Shown: positions 27,163 through 36,492, counted from the first letter of the stretch. The stretch: DNA of 64,000 nt from Sphingobacterium prati (GCF_013167215.1 NZ_JABJWY010000012.1:1-64000); one strand, 5' to 3'. Notes: a model not told the origin generated them from the letters alone. Numbers and translations are program-made.

Positions 27163-28029
27163 TCAACTCAATAAATAGGATTTTACAACTGGGAGCATCG
27201 AACGTGACACCAGTGCATATTCTTCCGTATCAGCGAAACGTAGTAAAAAGCCTTTTGCATTGCCCTCTTTGGTCAGGATTTTATCGAAGTTAACCAGATA
27301 AGATCTGTGGCAGCGGTGAATATCTGCGTCCATTAATTGCTCCGCCAGCTTTCCCAATGTAATGCGTATAATCTCCTTTTTAACGATTTTGTCTTCATAA
27401 AAATAAGCTTCGCAGTAATTATCCATGGACTTGGCAAATATAAAATCCTGGCGGCCAAAACATAAAAGCTGACTTCCGTTAGCAACACAGACAATAGAGC
27501 TTTTATCAACAACAAAAGCACGCTGACCCGTTACGCTTAATTGCGGCGGAGCGGCCGCATTTGGAACAGGAATATTCGGTTTCTTCCAATTTGTTTTTAT
27601 GAGCGTTAAAAAATAGATCAGCCCAATGGGTACATAAAGCGATATGGTATAACCCCCCATATACAATACGTTGATCCATTTCAAGGGCACCTGACTCACA
27701 ATACAACTATTGTATAAAAAATTAAATATTGTAGCTGATAGGTACACCAGCAGCATACGCGAGAGCTCTGTTCTTACCGTCCATTTTTTCTCATTGGACA
27801 ATAAAATAGAAGCCAGTAGATATGAAAAGGCAAAGATAACGCCATAACCGGCTAACAAGAAATATTTACCGGAACTCTCAAAATTGTAAGTACCAAATGG
27901 CTGAAAAATAATTAAAAAAAGATAGCAGGATACGCCAAGCAAAAAAGCATGGCGCAGCGAGTTGCGGAAGGTAAATACTCCCGGCATCACTTGTTGTCCG
28001 TACCTAAGCCATAACATTGAATTGATCAT
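27163..28029 (-). CDS. Membrane-bound LytTR transcriptional regulator
   Basis: The N-terminal half holds four hydrophobic segments (about residues 22-145), so the protein sits in the inner membrane. The C-terminal ~100 residues are a LytTR DNA-binding domain: FIFAKSMDNYCEAYFY, LMDADIHRCHRSYLVNFDKI with the conserved R-C-HRSYLVN block, and EEYALVSRSMLPVVKSYL. There is no receiver domain, so this belongs to the one-component, membrane-anchored LytTR regulators. Its target is unknown; the CPBP protease gene directly downstream, which has its own promoter, is a possible one, since it could cleave or respond to membrane proteins. Confidence 0.87.
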   Translation of the reverse strand: MINSMLWLRYGQQVMPGVFTFRNSLRHAFLLGVSCYLFLIIFQPFGTYNFESSGKYFLLAGYGVIFAFSYLLASILLSNEKKWTVRTELSRMLLVYLSATIFNFLYNSCIVSQVPLKWINVLYMGGYTISLYVPIGLIYFLTLIKTNWKKPNIPVPNAAAPPQLSVTGQRAFVVDKSSIVCVANGSQLLCFGRQDFIFAKSMDNYCEAYFYEDKIVKKEIIRITLGKLAEQLMDADIHRCHRSYLVNFDKILTKEGNAKGFLLRFADTEEYALVSRSMLPVVKSYLLS

Positions 28030-28240
28030 AATCAGCGATAAATTTACTAAAATTTGTCCTGGTATAGTACTTTTTCAGTCGCGAAGAGAGTTTCAGCGGC
28101 TAACTATAGAAAAGTATAGTTGTGTAATAACAAGAATATTCATTTATATTTAACTTAGAGAATAGTTTTCATTAAATACGATCTTTTTAGGCTTTAATAG
28201 CTCTAGTCATATTATATAAACACGTCATATTTTAATAACT

Positions 28241-29575
28241 ATGCGTTTACATCATGTAATTACCTTCTTTTTCTGTGCTTGCAGTATTCAGACTCCAAAA
28301 GCACAGCAGAAACAGATTCTTTTGGAAAATGTTAAACTTTTAGATTATAACAGCCAAAGCCTTACCGACCTCAAGCAGGTCCTGATCGAAGGCAATACAA
28401 TTCGAAGCATTAGTGCTAAGCCTATTATAACTACGGGAGCAGAAATTGTGAAGATAGATGCAAAAGGCAAAACATTAATGCCGGGATTGATCGATGTCCA
28501 TGTGCATTTAGTATTCGGCGCGCTTACGATGCCACAGATGATGACAAACGATCTTTCTGAGGAATTTCTGATTAACAAAGTTGGCCAATCTGCTCAGAAA
28601 ATGCTCATGCGGGGATTTACGAGTGTGCGTGATGTCGGTGGACCGATATTTCCGCTGAAGACAGCTATTGACAAAGGTAAATTAATAGGGCCTAGAATCT
28701 GGCCTTCTGGGGCTACAATAAGCCAAACTGCGGGGCATGGTGATTTTAGGACACCTGAAGAAAAATCGCGCCGATTCTTTGGTATTGTTTCAAGGGCTGA
28801 ACGATATGGAGCTACATTTATAGCCGACGGACGTGATGAGGTACTTACTGCGGTCAGGGAAAATCTCCGATTCGGTGCCAGTCAGATCAAACTGATGGCC
28901 GGCGGGGGCACTTCTTCAGCATATGACCCTGTAGATGTGACGCAATATACCCTAGATGAAATGAAGGCAGCGGTGGAAGCTGCGGAAGACTGGGGCACCT
29001 ATGTTACAGTTCACGCATATACCTCTAGGGCTGTTCGCAGAGCTGTCGAAGCAGGGGTAAAATGTGTCGAACATGGTCAACTATTGGATGAGGAAACGCT
29101 TAAGCTTCTTGCAGAGAAAAGTATCTGGCTCAGTTTACAAAATCTAGTGGAAGATACCCCCGATATGGACCCTCAAAGGAGAATAAAACGCAGGCCCGTT
29201 ATTGAAGGACAGGAAAAAGTATGGCCTCTGGCTAAGAAACATGGTGTAAGGCTCGCTTGGGGTACCGATTTCCTCTTTGAACCCGACCTGAACGAGCTAC
29301 AGAATTCATTTATCCTTCGTCTTCAAAAATGGTTTACGAATGCCGAAATCATCAAAATGGTTACACAGGACAATGCGGATTTGTTACAGCTTGCGGGTTT
29401 ACGAAGTCCATATCCAGGCAAACTTGGCGTGATCGAAGCGGGTGCCCTGGCAGACTTACTTTTAGTTGATGGTGATCCGCTCACAGATCTAAAACTGCTT
29501 ACAGATCCTGCCAAAAACTTTTTACTAATTATTAAAGACGGACAGATCTATAAAAATAGCTTGCAAAAACGTTGA
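28241..29575 (+). CDS. Exported amidohydrolase
   Basis: A metal-dependent hydrolase of the imidazolonepropionase/Xaa-Pro dipeptidase group. A signal peptide (about residues 1-21) shows export. GLIDVHVHLVFG carries the HxH metal pair, GFTSVRDVGGP follows, AGGGTSSAYDP lies near the usual carboxylated lysine (IKLMAGGG), VTVHAYTSRAVRRAVEAG and CVEHGQLLDEET supply two histidines, and LAWGTDFLFEPDL the catalytic aspartate. Both small beta-sandwich ends are present (LLENVKLLDYN and LADLLLVDGDPL). The 444 residues are normal. Likely substrates are dipeptides or cyclic amides, but the sequence does not fix this. Confidence 0.9.
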   Translation: MRLHHVITFFFCACSIQTPKAQQKQILLENVKLLDYNSQSLTDLKQVLIEGNTIRSISAKPIITTGAEIVKIDAKGKTLMPGLIDVHVHLVFGALTMPQMMTNDLSEEFLINKVGQSAQKMLMRGFTSVRDVGGPIFPLKTAIDKGKLIGPRIWPSGATISQTAGHGDFRTPEEKSRRFFGIVSRAERYGATFIADGRDEVLTAVRENLRFGASQIKLMAGGGTSSAYDPVDVTQYTLDEMKAAVEAAEDWGTYVTVHAYTSRAVRRAVEAGVKCVEHGQLLDEETLKLLAEKSIWLSLQNLVEDTPDMDPQRRIKRRPVIEGQEKVWPLAKKHGVRLAWGTDFLFEPDLNELQNSFILRLQKWFTNAEIIKMVTQDNADLLQLAGLRSPYPGKLGVIEAGALADLLLVDGDPLTDLKLLTDPAKNFLLIIKDGQIYKNSLQKR

Positions 29576-29698
29576 TAAACCAAGTTACCGTATAACGCTA
29601 TTTAATACAAATGGCATTGAAAATATATTTTTTGTAAAAGGCAGATCATAAAGGTATTTTATTTATTAAAGCTTTAAACAGCTTTGCTTTTTATTGAT

Positions 29699-29706
29699 TA
29701 GTTTTG
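29699..29706 (+). promoter_or_regulatory. -7 box before the GNAT-methyltransferase-kinase operon
   Basis: TAGTTTTG matches TAnnTTTG and lies 28 bases before the GTG start at 29735. The -33 position is TTTA-like only. It is the only promoter candidate seen between the amidohydrolase stop and this operon. Confidence 0.5.
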
Positions 29707-29734
29707 TGTTTCAACGGTAAATTAAAGCATTTCG

Positions 29735-30544
29735 GTGGCATTATTATTCAATGAAGGACGTCCAGTAGTTAGACTAAGAGCATTTCGCGCTATCGACGAT
29801 CCTAAGACCTGTGAACGTTTTATAGAAGGGCACGCCCATGTTTTGACAGCAATAGGCGTAAAAAAAGTTACTTCGTCCAAAAATGACTGGATGTATAATC
29901 CGGCATCATTCGTACTTATTGTAGAATCTCTTGATAGCGAAAAGGTATACGGTGGTGTTCGGATACATGTTTCCGGGGGGAGCGAACCATTACCTATAGA
30001 ACAGGCTACAGGGACTATGGATGCCCGTATCTACGATTTGGTATACAATCATGCACTACATGGCACTGGGGAAGGCTGCGGGTTATGGAACTCCCGTGAG
30101 ATCGCAGGCTATGGAATCGGCAGTATTTTCCTCACCAGAGCCGGAGCAGCTATCAGTACACAGATCGGGATCAAATCTCTGTTTGCATTATGCGCTCCAT
30201 ATACCGTAAAGCTTGCCGAGAGTGTCGGTTACCGAATTGATACGAGTGTCGGTAACAACGGAACTTTCTACTATCCCAAATTAGATCTGTTGGCAACAGT
30301 GATGATCATGAGGAATTTGGATACATTGACCGAAGCTGACCAAGAAAACAAAGAAGCCATTTTTTCATTACGAACCAACTCCAATATTGTCCGAATAGAA
30401 AAATTGCGAAATAAAGAAATTGAAATCCACTATCAAATAGACATTCCCAATCTGGATCGTTGGGATCTCAACGAGGTCATAAAAAACTTGAAACATACAT
30501 CAGCAGATCTGAAAGCAGATCATCGTAATCTAAATATTTTGTAA
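29735..30544 (+). CDS. GNAT-fold acyltransferase, autoinducer-synthase-like
   Basis: A soluble protein of 269 residues. Its centre shows the order expected of a GNAT fold: SREIAGYGIGSIFLTRAGAA corresponds to the acyl-CoA-binding (R/Q)xxGxG turn and helix, then IKSLFALCAP as strand five, then YTVKLAESVGYRIDTSVG. The N-terminal part (ASFVLIVESLDSEKVYGGVR) resembles LuxI-type and N-acyl amino-acid synthases, in which a strand carrying acidic residues precedes the AcCoA site. Substrates are unknown. The GTG start is the first in frame after the promoter. The stop overlaps the methyltransferase start by one base, and a sensor kinase follows, which suggests production and sensing of one small molecule. 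Confidence 0.7.
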   Translation: MALLFNEGRPVVRLRAFRAIDDPKTCERFIEGHAHVLTAIGVKKVTSSKNDWMYNPASFVLIVESLDSEKVYGGVRIHVSGGSEPLPIEQATGTMDARIYDLVYNHALHGTGEGCGLWNSREIAGYGIGSIFLTRAGAAISTQIGIKSLFALCAPYTVKLAESVGYRIDTSVGNNGTFYYPKLDLLATVMIMRNLDTLTEADQENKEAIFSLRTNSNIVRIEKLRNKEIEIHYQIDIPNLDRWDLNEVIKNLKHTSADLKADHRNLNIL

Positions 30545-31308
30545 TGGACAATAAACACTATGATGCCGGTTATTTACAGGATACCGGAGACTTTCTCAAG
30601 CAATTAAAAATACAGTCTTATTCTCCCTTTAGTATGATCAAAGAGGGGCTCGTTGCTGATTTGGGCTGTGGTACCGGAATGGACGCTGTTAACCTGGCGA
30701 AAATGTTAGGAAAGGATGTACAAGTGATTGGTGTTGACCATGATGCCGCACTGATCAATCATGCGAAATCAGGTAATGGCGAAATCAATAATGTCAATTT
30801 TGTACAGGGTGAGGTATATCAACTTGATTTCGAAAATGAAGCTGTTTCCGGTGTTCGGATGGAACGTCTTGTCCAGCATTTGACGGATCCGCAGCGTATG
30901 TTTCGTGAAGTATATCGCATATTAGGTAAAGGACAGCCTTTGGTAATCGTTGAAACAATCTGGAATAGCCTGACTTTTTACACGCAGCATGTGACCATAG
31001 AGACCAAGATCTGTCAATATCTGACAGAAGAGAAAGTCTACAACGGCTGGGCGGGCAACAAGTTGACAGCAGACCTGCTTGCAAATGGATTCCAGCAGGT
31101 TCAACTGCAAACGTTATGTATGGTGACACGGTCAAAAGAAGAAGCCAACCGCTATTTATTTTTGGACAAAATCCTTATGGAAATGATCGAAAAAGGTAAA
31201 TTAAGCCAATCAGAATTTGATGATTTTCATCAAACCCTAAATCAATTGGATGAAGCAGGCTGTTTCTTAGTATCAATGAATTTAGTCATCGCTCAAGCAA
31301 AAAAGTAG
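30544..31308 (+). CDS. SAM-dependent class I methyltransferase
   Basis: The first SAM-binding motif VADLGCGTGMDAVNLAKMLG lies near residues 37-56, followed by VIGVDHDAALINHAK (acidic residue at the end of strand two) and VYQLDFENEAVSG/VRMERLVQHLTDPQRMFREV, which match the UbiE-like group of methyltransferases. The C-terminal half is helical and has no further recognised domain. The 254 residues are normal. Its start codon shares a base with the stop of the GNAT gene and the kinase gene begins 10 bases after its stop, so the three should be translated from one mRNA. A role in tailoring the product of the GNAT enzyme fits, but the substrate is not known. Confidence 0.83.
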   Translation: MDNKHYDAGYLQDTGDFLKQLKIQSYSPFSMIKEGLVADLGCGTGMDAVNLAKMLGKDVQVIGVDHDAALINHAKSGNGEINNVNFVQGEVYQLDFENEAVSGVRMERLVQHLTDPQRMFREVYRILGKGQPLVIVETIWNSLTFYTQHVTIETKICQYLTEEKVYNGWAGNKLTADLLANGFQQVQLQTLCMVTRSKEEANRYLFLDKILMEMIEKGKLSQSEFDDFHQTLNQLDEAGCFLVSMNLVIAQAKK

Positions 31309-31318
31309 CGTCTTAACA

Positions 31319-33469
31319 ATGAAGTCCTGGTTTCTCCTAATCTGTCTATTTATCATTGCTTGCCTGCCGTCGCGAGCACAGCTCACTGTGGACCATTCCG
31401 GGCAACGGCAACTGATTGGTCATCAACTGGAGCGCTATACAGGAGTCGGAAATCCCGCATTTTCCGCAATTTTGTCTTCATCGGACTTTCAAACGCTAGA
31501 TAATGAAGTCCCCAACCTAGGGACCTCAGCCGATGCCATATGGCTTCGTCTTCCTATAAAAAATAGCAGCGACCAAGATTTAGACTTTCTACTGGAAATC
31601 GCATATCCGTTATTGGATGAGGTTGAATTATATAGCCTTTCCGAAAATGGCTCTTATCAATCCATCAAATTGGGGGAACACCAAAATTTTTCTATACGAA
31701 AATACAAAGTCCCGAATTATGTATTTGACATCCATCTACCCAGGCAGTCAGAGCGGGTATTTTTTCTGCATATTAAAAGTACCGAACAGATCATATTACC
31801 GATCTACCTGAGCAGTAAGCGGTTATTTGTACGGACAATGAATAACGATAGCCTTATAAGCGGGATATATATCGGCATTGTATTTATTATGGCCATATAT
31901 AATCTCTTTCTGTTTTTCTCCGTACGGGAAAGAGGCTACCTTTACTATGTGTTGTATGTCCTCTGTGCGGGAATTACCCAAATGGGCATCAAAGGATATA
32001 GTTTCCAATATTTATGGCCCGCCTGGCCTTATTTTGCCACTAAAGGACCAATTATTTTTGGTTGTTTATCCGGTCTCTGTGCCCTGCTCTTTGCGGATTC
32101 ATTTCTCCAATTGCAAAAGAATGCCCCCCGATCAAGACGGATAATCATTATTTTTATCGTATTATTTTCCATCGGTATCATCCTAGCTTTAAGCAATCTG
32201 GCACAACCCGCATTTTTTGTAATGCAAGGAGTCACTGGTGCCGGTTCGTTGTTCGTGCTCTACCTATCTTTCCGTGTTATGATAGGTGGATACAGACCCG
32301 CGAAGTACTTTGTCTATGGCTGGACTATCTTACTCTTGGGATCCGTTGTATTTTTGTTAAAAGACTATGGTATATTAAACTACAACAACTTTACAAGCAA
32401 TGCTGTGCAAATTGCCTCAGTCATCGAAATGGCATTACTTTCCTTTGGTTTGGCTTATGGCATCAATATACTCAAGCAAGAAAAGGAAGCATCCCGATTA
32501 CGAGAATTAGCTATTTCATTAGAAAATGAGCGGCTCATCCGTGAGCAAAATGTGGTGTTGGAGCAAAAAGTCAATGAAAGGACGCATGAACTCGAAGAAT
32601 CCAATGCCTCATTACAAATGACGTTGACACATCTGAAGGAAGCACAGTCACAACTGGTTGAATCCGAAAAAATGGCCTCTTTGGGACAATTGACAGCGGG
32701 GGTAGCACACGAGATCAATAATCCAATTAACTTCGTCAGCTCCAATGTAGCCCCGCTGAAACGAGATATCGGAATGATCTTGGATACGCTGGACGAAATC
32801 GAACGCATTGCTTTTACACCGCAACTTTCCGATGAGGAGAAACAGTCACGGATTAAAAAATTCAAGGATGAACTAGATCTTGATTATCTAAAGACCGAGA
32901 TAGATTTTCTATTGAAAGGAATGCATGATGGTGCCCACCGCACTGCTGAAATTGTAAAAAGTTTACGTATCTTTTCACGTGTCGATGAGGACACGTTAAA
33001 GTACGCAAATATCAACGAAGGTATAGCATCTACGTTGGTAATACTTAACAGTTTGATTAGTAGCACAATCGAAGTAGAAAAAAAATACGGACAACTACCG
33101 ATGGTAGAATGTCATGCGGGAAAATTGAACCAAGTATTTCTGAATATTATAACAAATGCCATTTACGCCATCAATAAAAAATTCGGTGCTAGTGGAGGGG
33201 GTAAACTATGGATAGAAACCGGAATTATCGAGGAGCAATCCAGTATTTATGTCAAAATAGCAGACAATGGTGTCGGTATTCCAAAAAACATTCAGGAACG
33301 AATTTTTGAACCCTTTTTCACGACAAAAGAGGTCGGCGAGGGAACAGGGCTGGGGATGTCTATCGCCTATAATACCATTACCAAGCACCATGGTAAGATT
33401 ATTGTAGAATCAGAAATAGGGGCGGGAACAGCTTTTACGCTACACATCCCCATACAACAAAAGAATTGA
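31319..33469 (+). CDS. 7TM-DISM sensor histidine kinase
   Basis: A signal peptide and a periplasmic 7TMR-DISMED2-like beta domain (about residues 20-165) are followed by seven membrane helices (about 180-385), then a coiled-coil linker rich in Glu and a kinase core. The phosphorylation site is in QLTAGVAHEINNPINFVSSN; ATP-binding boxes are FLNIITNAIYAIN, IADNGVGIP, FEPFFTTKEVGEGTGLGMSI and the closing AGTAFTLHIP. DISM receptors often bind carbohydrate or small ligands from outside. It is 10 bases downstream of the methyltransferase gene and is followed 80 bases later by a receiver-kinase protein, so this is the likely receptor of the local system. Confidence 0.9.
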   Translation: MKSWFLLICLFIIACLPSRAQLTVDHSGQRQLIGHQLERYTGVGNPAFSAILSSSDFQTLDNEVPNLGTSADAIWLRLPIKNSSDQDLDFLLEIAYPLLDEVELYSLSENGSYQSIKLGEHQNFSIRKYKVPNYVFDIHLPRQSERVFFLHIKSTEQIILPIYLSSKRLFVRTMNNDSLISGIYIGIVFIMAIYNLFLFFSVRERGYLYYVLYVLCAGITQMGIKGYSFQYLWPAWPYFATKGPIIFGCLSGLCALLFADSFLQLQKNAPRSRRIIIIFIVLFSIGIILALSNLAQPAFFVMQGVTGAGSLFVLYLSFRVMIGGYRPAKYFVYGWTILLLGSVVFLLKDYGILNYNNFTSNAVQIASVIEMALLSFGLAYGINILKQEKEASRLRELAISLENERLIREQNVVLEQKVNERTHELEESNASLQMTLTHLKEAQSQLVESEKMASLGQLTAGVAHEINNPINFVSSNVAPLKRDIGMILDTLDEIERIAFTPQLSDEEKQSRIKKFKDELDLDYLKTEIDFLLKGMHDGAHRTAEIVKSLRIFSRVDEDTLKYANINEGIASTLVILNSLISSTIEVEKKYGQLPMVECHAGKLNQVFLNIITNAIYAINKKFGASGGGKLWIETGIIEEQSSIYVKIADNGVGIPKNIQERIFEPFFTTKEVGEGTGLGMSIAYNTITKHHGKIIVESEIGAGTAFTLHIPIQQKN

Positions 33470-33549
33470 TGCAAAAGGAAACCCAATGAGTTCGATAAAT
33501 TATTACTAATTTCGTTCATTTTTGGTAAATAAACCAGATTATAAAAATT

Positions 33550-34635
33550 ATGCAGACGGAGCTTGAAATATTATATATTGATGATGAAGCAAATAACTTG
33601 ATTGGTTTTAAAGCGAATTTTAGATACGACTATGTCATTCATACCGCATCGAATACAGCTGAAGCCGAGAAAATACTTCGCTCCAATTCGGATATCCGTG
33701 TGATTTTTTGTGATCAGCGTATGCCCGAAGAACTCGGAATAGACTTTCTGCACCGTATCAAAAATGATTTTCCAAAGCCCATCCGTATTTTATTGACTGC
33801 TTATGCCGACATGGATACCGTTATTGATGCAATCAACAAGGGCCATATCTTTCGGTTTGTCCGCAAACCATGGATGAGGGAAGAGATTATTTCAGCGATC
33901 GAAGAAGCAAATAAATTTTATGTCACAAACACTTTATTAGAGACAAAGAACCAAGAACTACAGAAAGCCTACGATGAGCTGGATAAATTTGCCTATAGTG
34001 TGAGTCATGATTTACGTGATCCTTTAACAGGAGTACTCTCTGCGGTGAAACTAGGGTTAGAATTTGACGATATAGACCGCATTCATGAACTGCTTGCTCT
34101 AATGGATAGTTCATTGGTCAGTCTGGATGCCTATATTGATAGTTTGCGGGACTACTATCTCTTGCGCCGAGGGGAGCTCATGCTCGCTGAAATTAATTTT
34201 GATGAACTTTTCGGCAACGTAAGACAGTTCTATAAAATGTATACGCAAAACAAGGATGTAACCTTTAATATCCGTGTCGAGCAGAAAGAACCATTCAAAT
34301 GCGACAAGGCGATCCTCGAATTGATTTTACACAATTTACTATCTAATGCTTTCAAATATCAGCAAAAAAGCCAAACAGATCCTTTCGTCAGCTTATCTGT
34401 TGACGTATCGGACAAAAAGGCGAAGATTGTGGTGAGTGATAATGGTATCGGTATTTCTCCCCAACACATCAATGATATTTTCAAACTGTTTTTTAGAGGT
34501 AGTGATCAGGCCAAGGGTATGGGTTTTGGCTTATATAATGTGCAAAACGCACTGCTGAAATTGCAGGGAACGATCGATGTTAAGTCTCCATTAGGGACAG
34601 GTACAACATTTACGGTTAATATACCGAGCAAATGA
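33550..34635 (+). CDS. Receiver-histidine kinase hybrid
   Basis: The N-terminal receiver domain (about residues 1-125) has the acidic pair D11-D12, phosphorylated D55 in IFCDQRMPEELG, and a KPW motif in FRFVRKPWMREE. A short helical linker leads to a HisKA domain with AYSVSHDLRDPLTGVL, then an ATPase domain with LHNLLSNAFKYQ, VVSDNGIGIS, FRGSDQAKGMGFGLYNV and TFTVNIPSK. It is cytoplasmic with no membrane segment. The receiver type (LLTAYADMDTVIDAINKGHI) is very close to the one encoded on the other strand at 34662-35126. It probably receives phosphate from the DISM kinase and passes it on. Confidence 0.9.
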   Translation: MQTELEILYIDDEANNLIGFKANFRYDYVIHTASNTAEAEKILRSNSDIRVIFCDQRMPEELGIDFLHRIKNDFPKPIRILLTAYADMDTVIDAINKGHIFRFVRKPWMREEIISAIEEANKFYVTNTLLETKNQELQKAYDELDKFAYSVSHDLRDPLTGVLSAVKLGLEFDDIDRIHELLALMDSSLVSLDAYIDSLRDYYLLRRGELMLAEINFDELFGNVRQFYKMYTQNKDVTFNIRVEQKEPFKCDKAILELILHNLLSNAFKYQQKSQTDPFVSLSVDVSDKKAKIVVSDNGIGISPQHINDIFKLFFRGSDQAKGMGFGLYNVQNALLKLQGTIDVKSPLGTGTTFTVNIPSK

Positions 34636-34639
34636 GATC

Positions 34640-34671
34640 GCTTTCCCAAAAATCTTTGTTTTTAGGAAAGC
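34640..34671. terminator. Convergent terminator between hybrid kinase and lone receiver
   Basis: GCTTTCC and GGAAAGC arms plus an A-run/T-run pairing (five bases each) form a hairpin between the two convergent genes; it covers the stop of the receiver gene on the minus strand. Confidence 0.65.
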
Positions 34672-35126
34672 AACTTTTGACGTAGCATAAACTCCAACTG
34701 ATCATTGGATGATTCGAGTTTTGCATTCGTTTCGATTATCTTTTGCCTTTCCATGTACACCTCATAAGCGCGCTGAATCGTCTCGTCGAGCTCTTCTTCG
34801 CTCCAAGGCTTGTTGAGGTAATGAAATATCTTTCCCTTATTAACGGCATCGACAACCGCAGCCATATCAGTATATCCAGTTAAAAGTATACGCATTGGAG
34901 CGGCATTAATTTCTATTATTTTCTCCAAAAACTCCACACCTGTCATTTCAGGCATCCGTTGGTCTGTGATAATAATATCAATCGGATTATTTTTAACAAG
35001 TTCAATTGCTTCGGCGCCACTGATGGCTGTAAACACCTTATATTTTAATCGAAATGTCGCTTTGAAGGAAAACAAATTATTCTCCTCATCATCAACATAC
35101 AAAATTGAAATCTTCTTGTTTTCCAT
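34662..35126 (-). CDS. Single-domain response regulator
   Basis: A receiver domain (about residues 1-125) with an acidic pair D12-D13, the phosphorylated D55 in IIITDQRMPEMTG and the KPW motif in FHYLNKPWSEEE. A C-terminal helical tail of about 30 residues carries no DNA-binding or catalytic domain. Its DQRMPxxxGxxFL and LLTGYTDMAAVVDAVNKGKI signatures make it the closest relative of the receiver in the hybrid kinase next door. It may act as a phosphate sink or a stand-alone output, or regulate by protein contact. A -7 box lies at 35146. Confidence 0.88.
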   Translation of the reverse strand: MENKKISILYVDDEENNLFSFKATFRLKYKVFTAISGAEAIELVKNNPIDIIITDQRMPEMTGVEFLEKIIEINAAPMRILLTGYTDMAAVVDAVNKGKIFHYLNKPWSEEELDETIQRAYEVYMERQKIIETNAKLESSNDQLEFMLRQKLLS

Positions 35127-35145
35127 AAACTTATTGTCTCCACTA

Positions 35146-35153
35146 CAAATTTA
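35146..35153 (-). promoter_or_regulatory. -7 box of the lone receiver gene
   Basis: The minus strand reads TAAATTTG, matching TAnnTTTG, about 20 bases before the start codon at 35126. No TTTG stands at -33. Confidence 0.45.
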
Positions 35154-35408
35154 CGGAATAAATTTACTGAATTAAGTATCGTTTTTATGATTTGGTAATT
35201 TATATGGTATGATAACACTCAGTCCTGAAAGCCAAGATTAAAATCAATATTTGGGAAGTTCCCTTTGTTTAAATGCATTCAATCTTTCCTTTATCATCCC
35301 AAGATACCTTCGGGTCACAAAAATATACCTCCTCTATATAACGGAGGAAAACAATCCCATTTAGAAGATTCAGCATGATATAAACGGATTAAACAGCATC
35401 TAGGAATG

Positions 35409-35442
35409 TAAAAAGCCATTCTACTTACGTAAAACGGCTTTT
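35409..35442 (-). terminator. Terminator after tRNA-Lys
   Basis: AAAAAGCC (35409-35416) pairs with GGCTTTTT (35435-35442), with further partial pairing inside. On the minus strand it follows the tRNA 3' end within 6 bases and ends in a T-run. The rest of 35154-35408 shows no gene. Confidence 0.7.
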
Positions 35443-35447
35443 TGAAA

Positions 35448-35520
35448 GTGACCCCGCTGAGGCTCGAACTCAGGACCCACAGATTAAGAGTCTGTTGCTC
35501 TACCAACTGAGCTACGAAGT
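35448..35520 (-). tRNA. tRNA-Lys (anticodon CTT)
   Basis: Seventy-three bases fold as a full cloverleaf: acceptor GACTTCG/CGGGGTC with two G-U pairs, D-arm GCTCAGTTGGTAGAGC, anticodon stem ACAGA/TCTGT with loop CTCTTAA (CTT anticodon) and a TTCGAGC T-loop. The discriminator base is A, and no CCA is encoded. Confidence 0.95.
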
Positions 35521-35748
35521 CATTCGATGATTCAAATGTAAGGTTCCCCACAGAAAAAGTCAAGCATTAAGCCGTATTTTTTTGAGTTTTATGACATTCC
35601 AGCGAGATTTTTAGTTATTTTTAGCAAATAGAAATAGCCTATCTATTGGTTCCATCGTTACACGACTCTAACAAAATTACATATACACAAAGATAATTTA
35701 AATAGATAGAATTTATTGGAGGAATAGTGCGAGAACAACTACAGCGCA

Positions 35749-36474
35749 TTAATAATCATCACCCAACTCGTCCCGCATTTTTTTATTCATCGCCTCAATC
35801 GCCACAGAAGTCCGCTCATACATCGGTTCCACGAGATCAAATAAATTTTTATAATTCGCAAATACCCATTCCGCAAGTGCGAGATTAGCATTGTAGATAT
35901 CCAGGAGCTCCCCATATACTCCGCGAAAAGTCTCCTGATCATCATCTATCGAAACAATGTCGACCGATAGCTCCTCATAACGGGGGAAAACTTTATCAAA
36001 AACCGTGAAATACCGACTATGGATAGGCCAATTTTCCTGAAACTCGTCATCCGGGTCCATTAAGTCCATCTCAAAGTTGTATTTGTTTGTTAGATCGTCT
36101 ATCTGTAAGTACAGCTCCTGAAAGACATCATGATGTTTGCGGATATCTTCAAATAACTCCGCGACATCTATCGTAATCTCTCCTTCTATATCAGGGATGG
36201 AATCACCAGCAGAAAGTCCCAAAAAATCTTCTATAATCTCCAAGCTCTGCTCCAACGCCAGCGCCTCCATATATAAATTCGCAACTTCGGCATCAGCATC
36301 CGCCAATCCTTCCGCTAATAAATCCAGTCTTTGCTTCAGCGCATAAACTTCGTCATGTGCTTCGTAGTAGGTCGCCAGGGCTTCTTTTTCAAAGTCAGGT
36401 TGTGTTTTGGATTCATCAAACTCCAAAATAATATCTTTTAGGGGATGTTCCCGGACAATAGTCTTCATGCTCAT
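35749..36474 (-). CDS. Acidic helical protein of unknown function
   Basis: A strongly acidic protein of 241 residues with long stretches of predicted helix, for example VYALKQRLDLLAEGLADADA and YMEALALEQSLEIIEDFLGL, and a conserved-looking centre around DDEFQENWPIHSRYFTVF. No signal peptide, membrane segment or enzymatic motif is visible, so it is probably cytoplasmic. I do not recognise the family. Just upstream of the start codon lies a compact three-way-junction element (36493-36546) that may control it. The small FnIII-type gene upstream is on the same strand, so the pair may be linked. Confidence 0.6.
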   Translation of the reverse strand: MSMKTIVREHPLKDIILEFDESKTQPDFEKEALATYYEAHDEVYALKQRLDLLAEGLADADAEVANLYMEALALEQSLEIIEDFLGLSAGDSIPDIEGEITIDVAELFEDIRKHHDVFQELYLQIDDLTNKYNFEMDLMDPDDEFQENWPIHSRYFTVFDKVFPRYEELSVDIVSIDDDQETFRGVYGELLDIYNANLALAEWVFANYKNLFDLVEPMYERTSVAIEAMNKKMRDELGDDY

Positions 36475-36492
36475 GGTTTTTCATGCTAAAAG

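Noticed and set aside
26279..27166. Longer start of the CPBP protease
   Set aside because: The start at 27166 lies upstream of the promoter at 27073-27104 and adds 35 residues of unlikely sequence.
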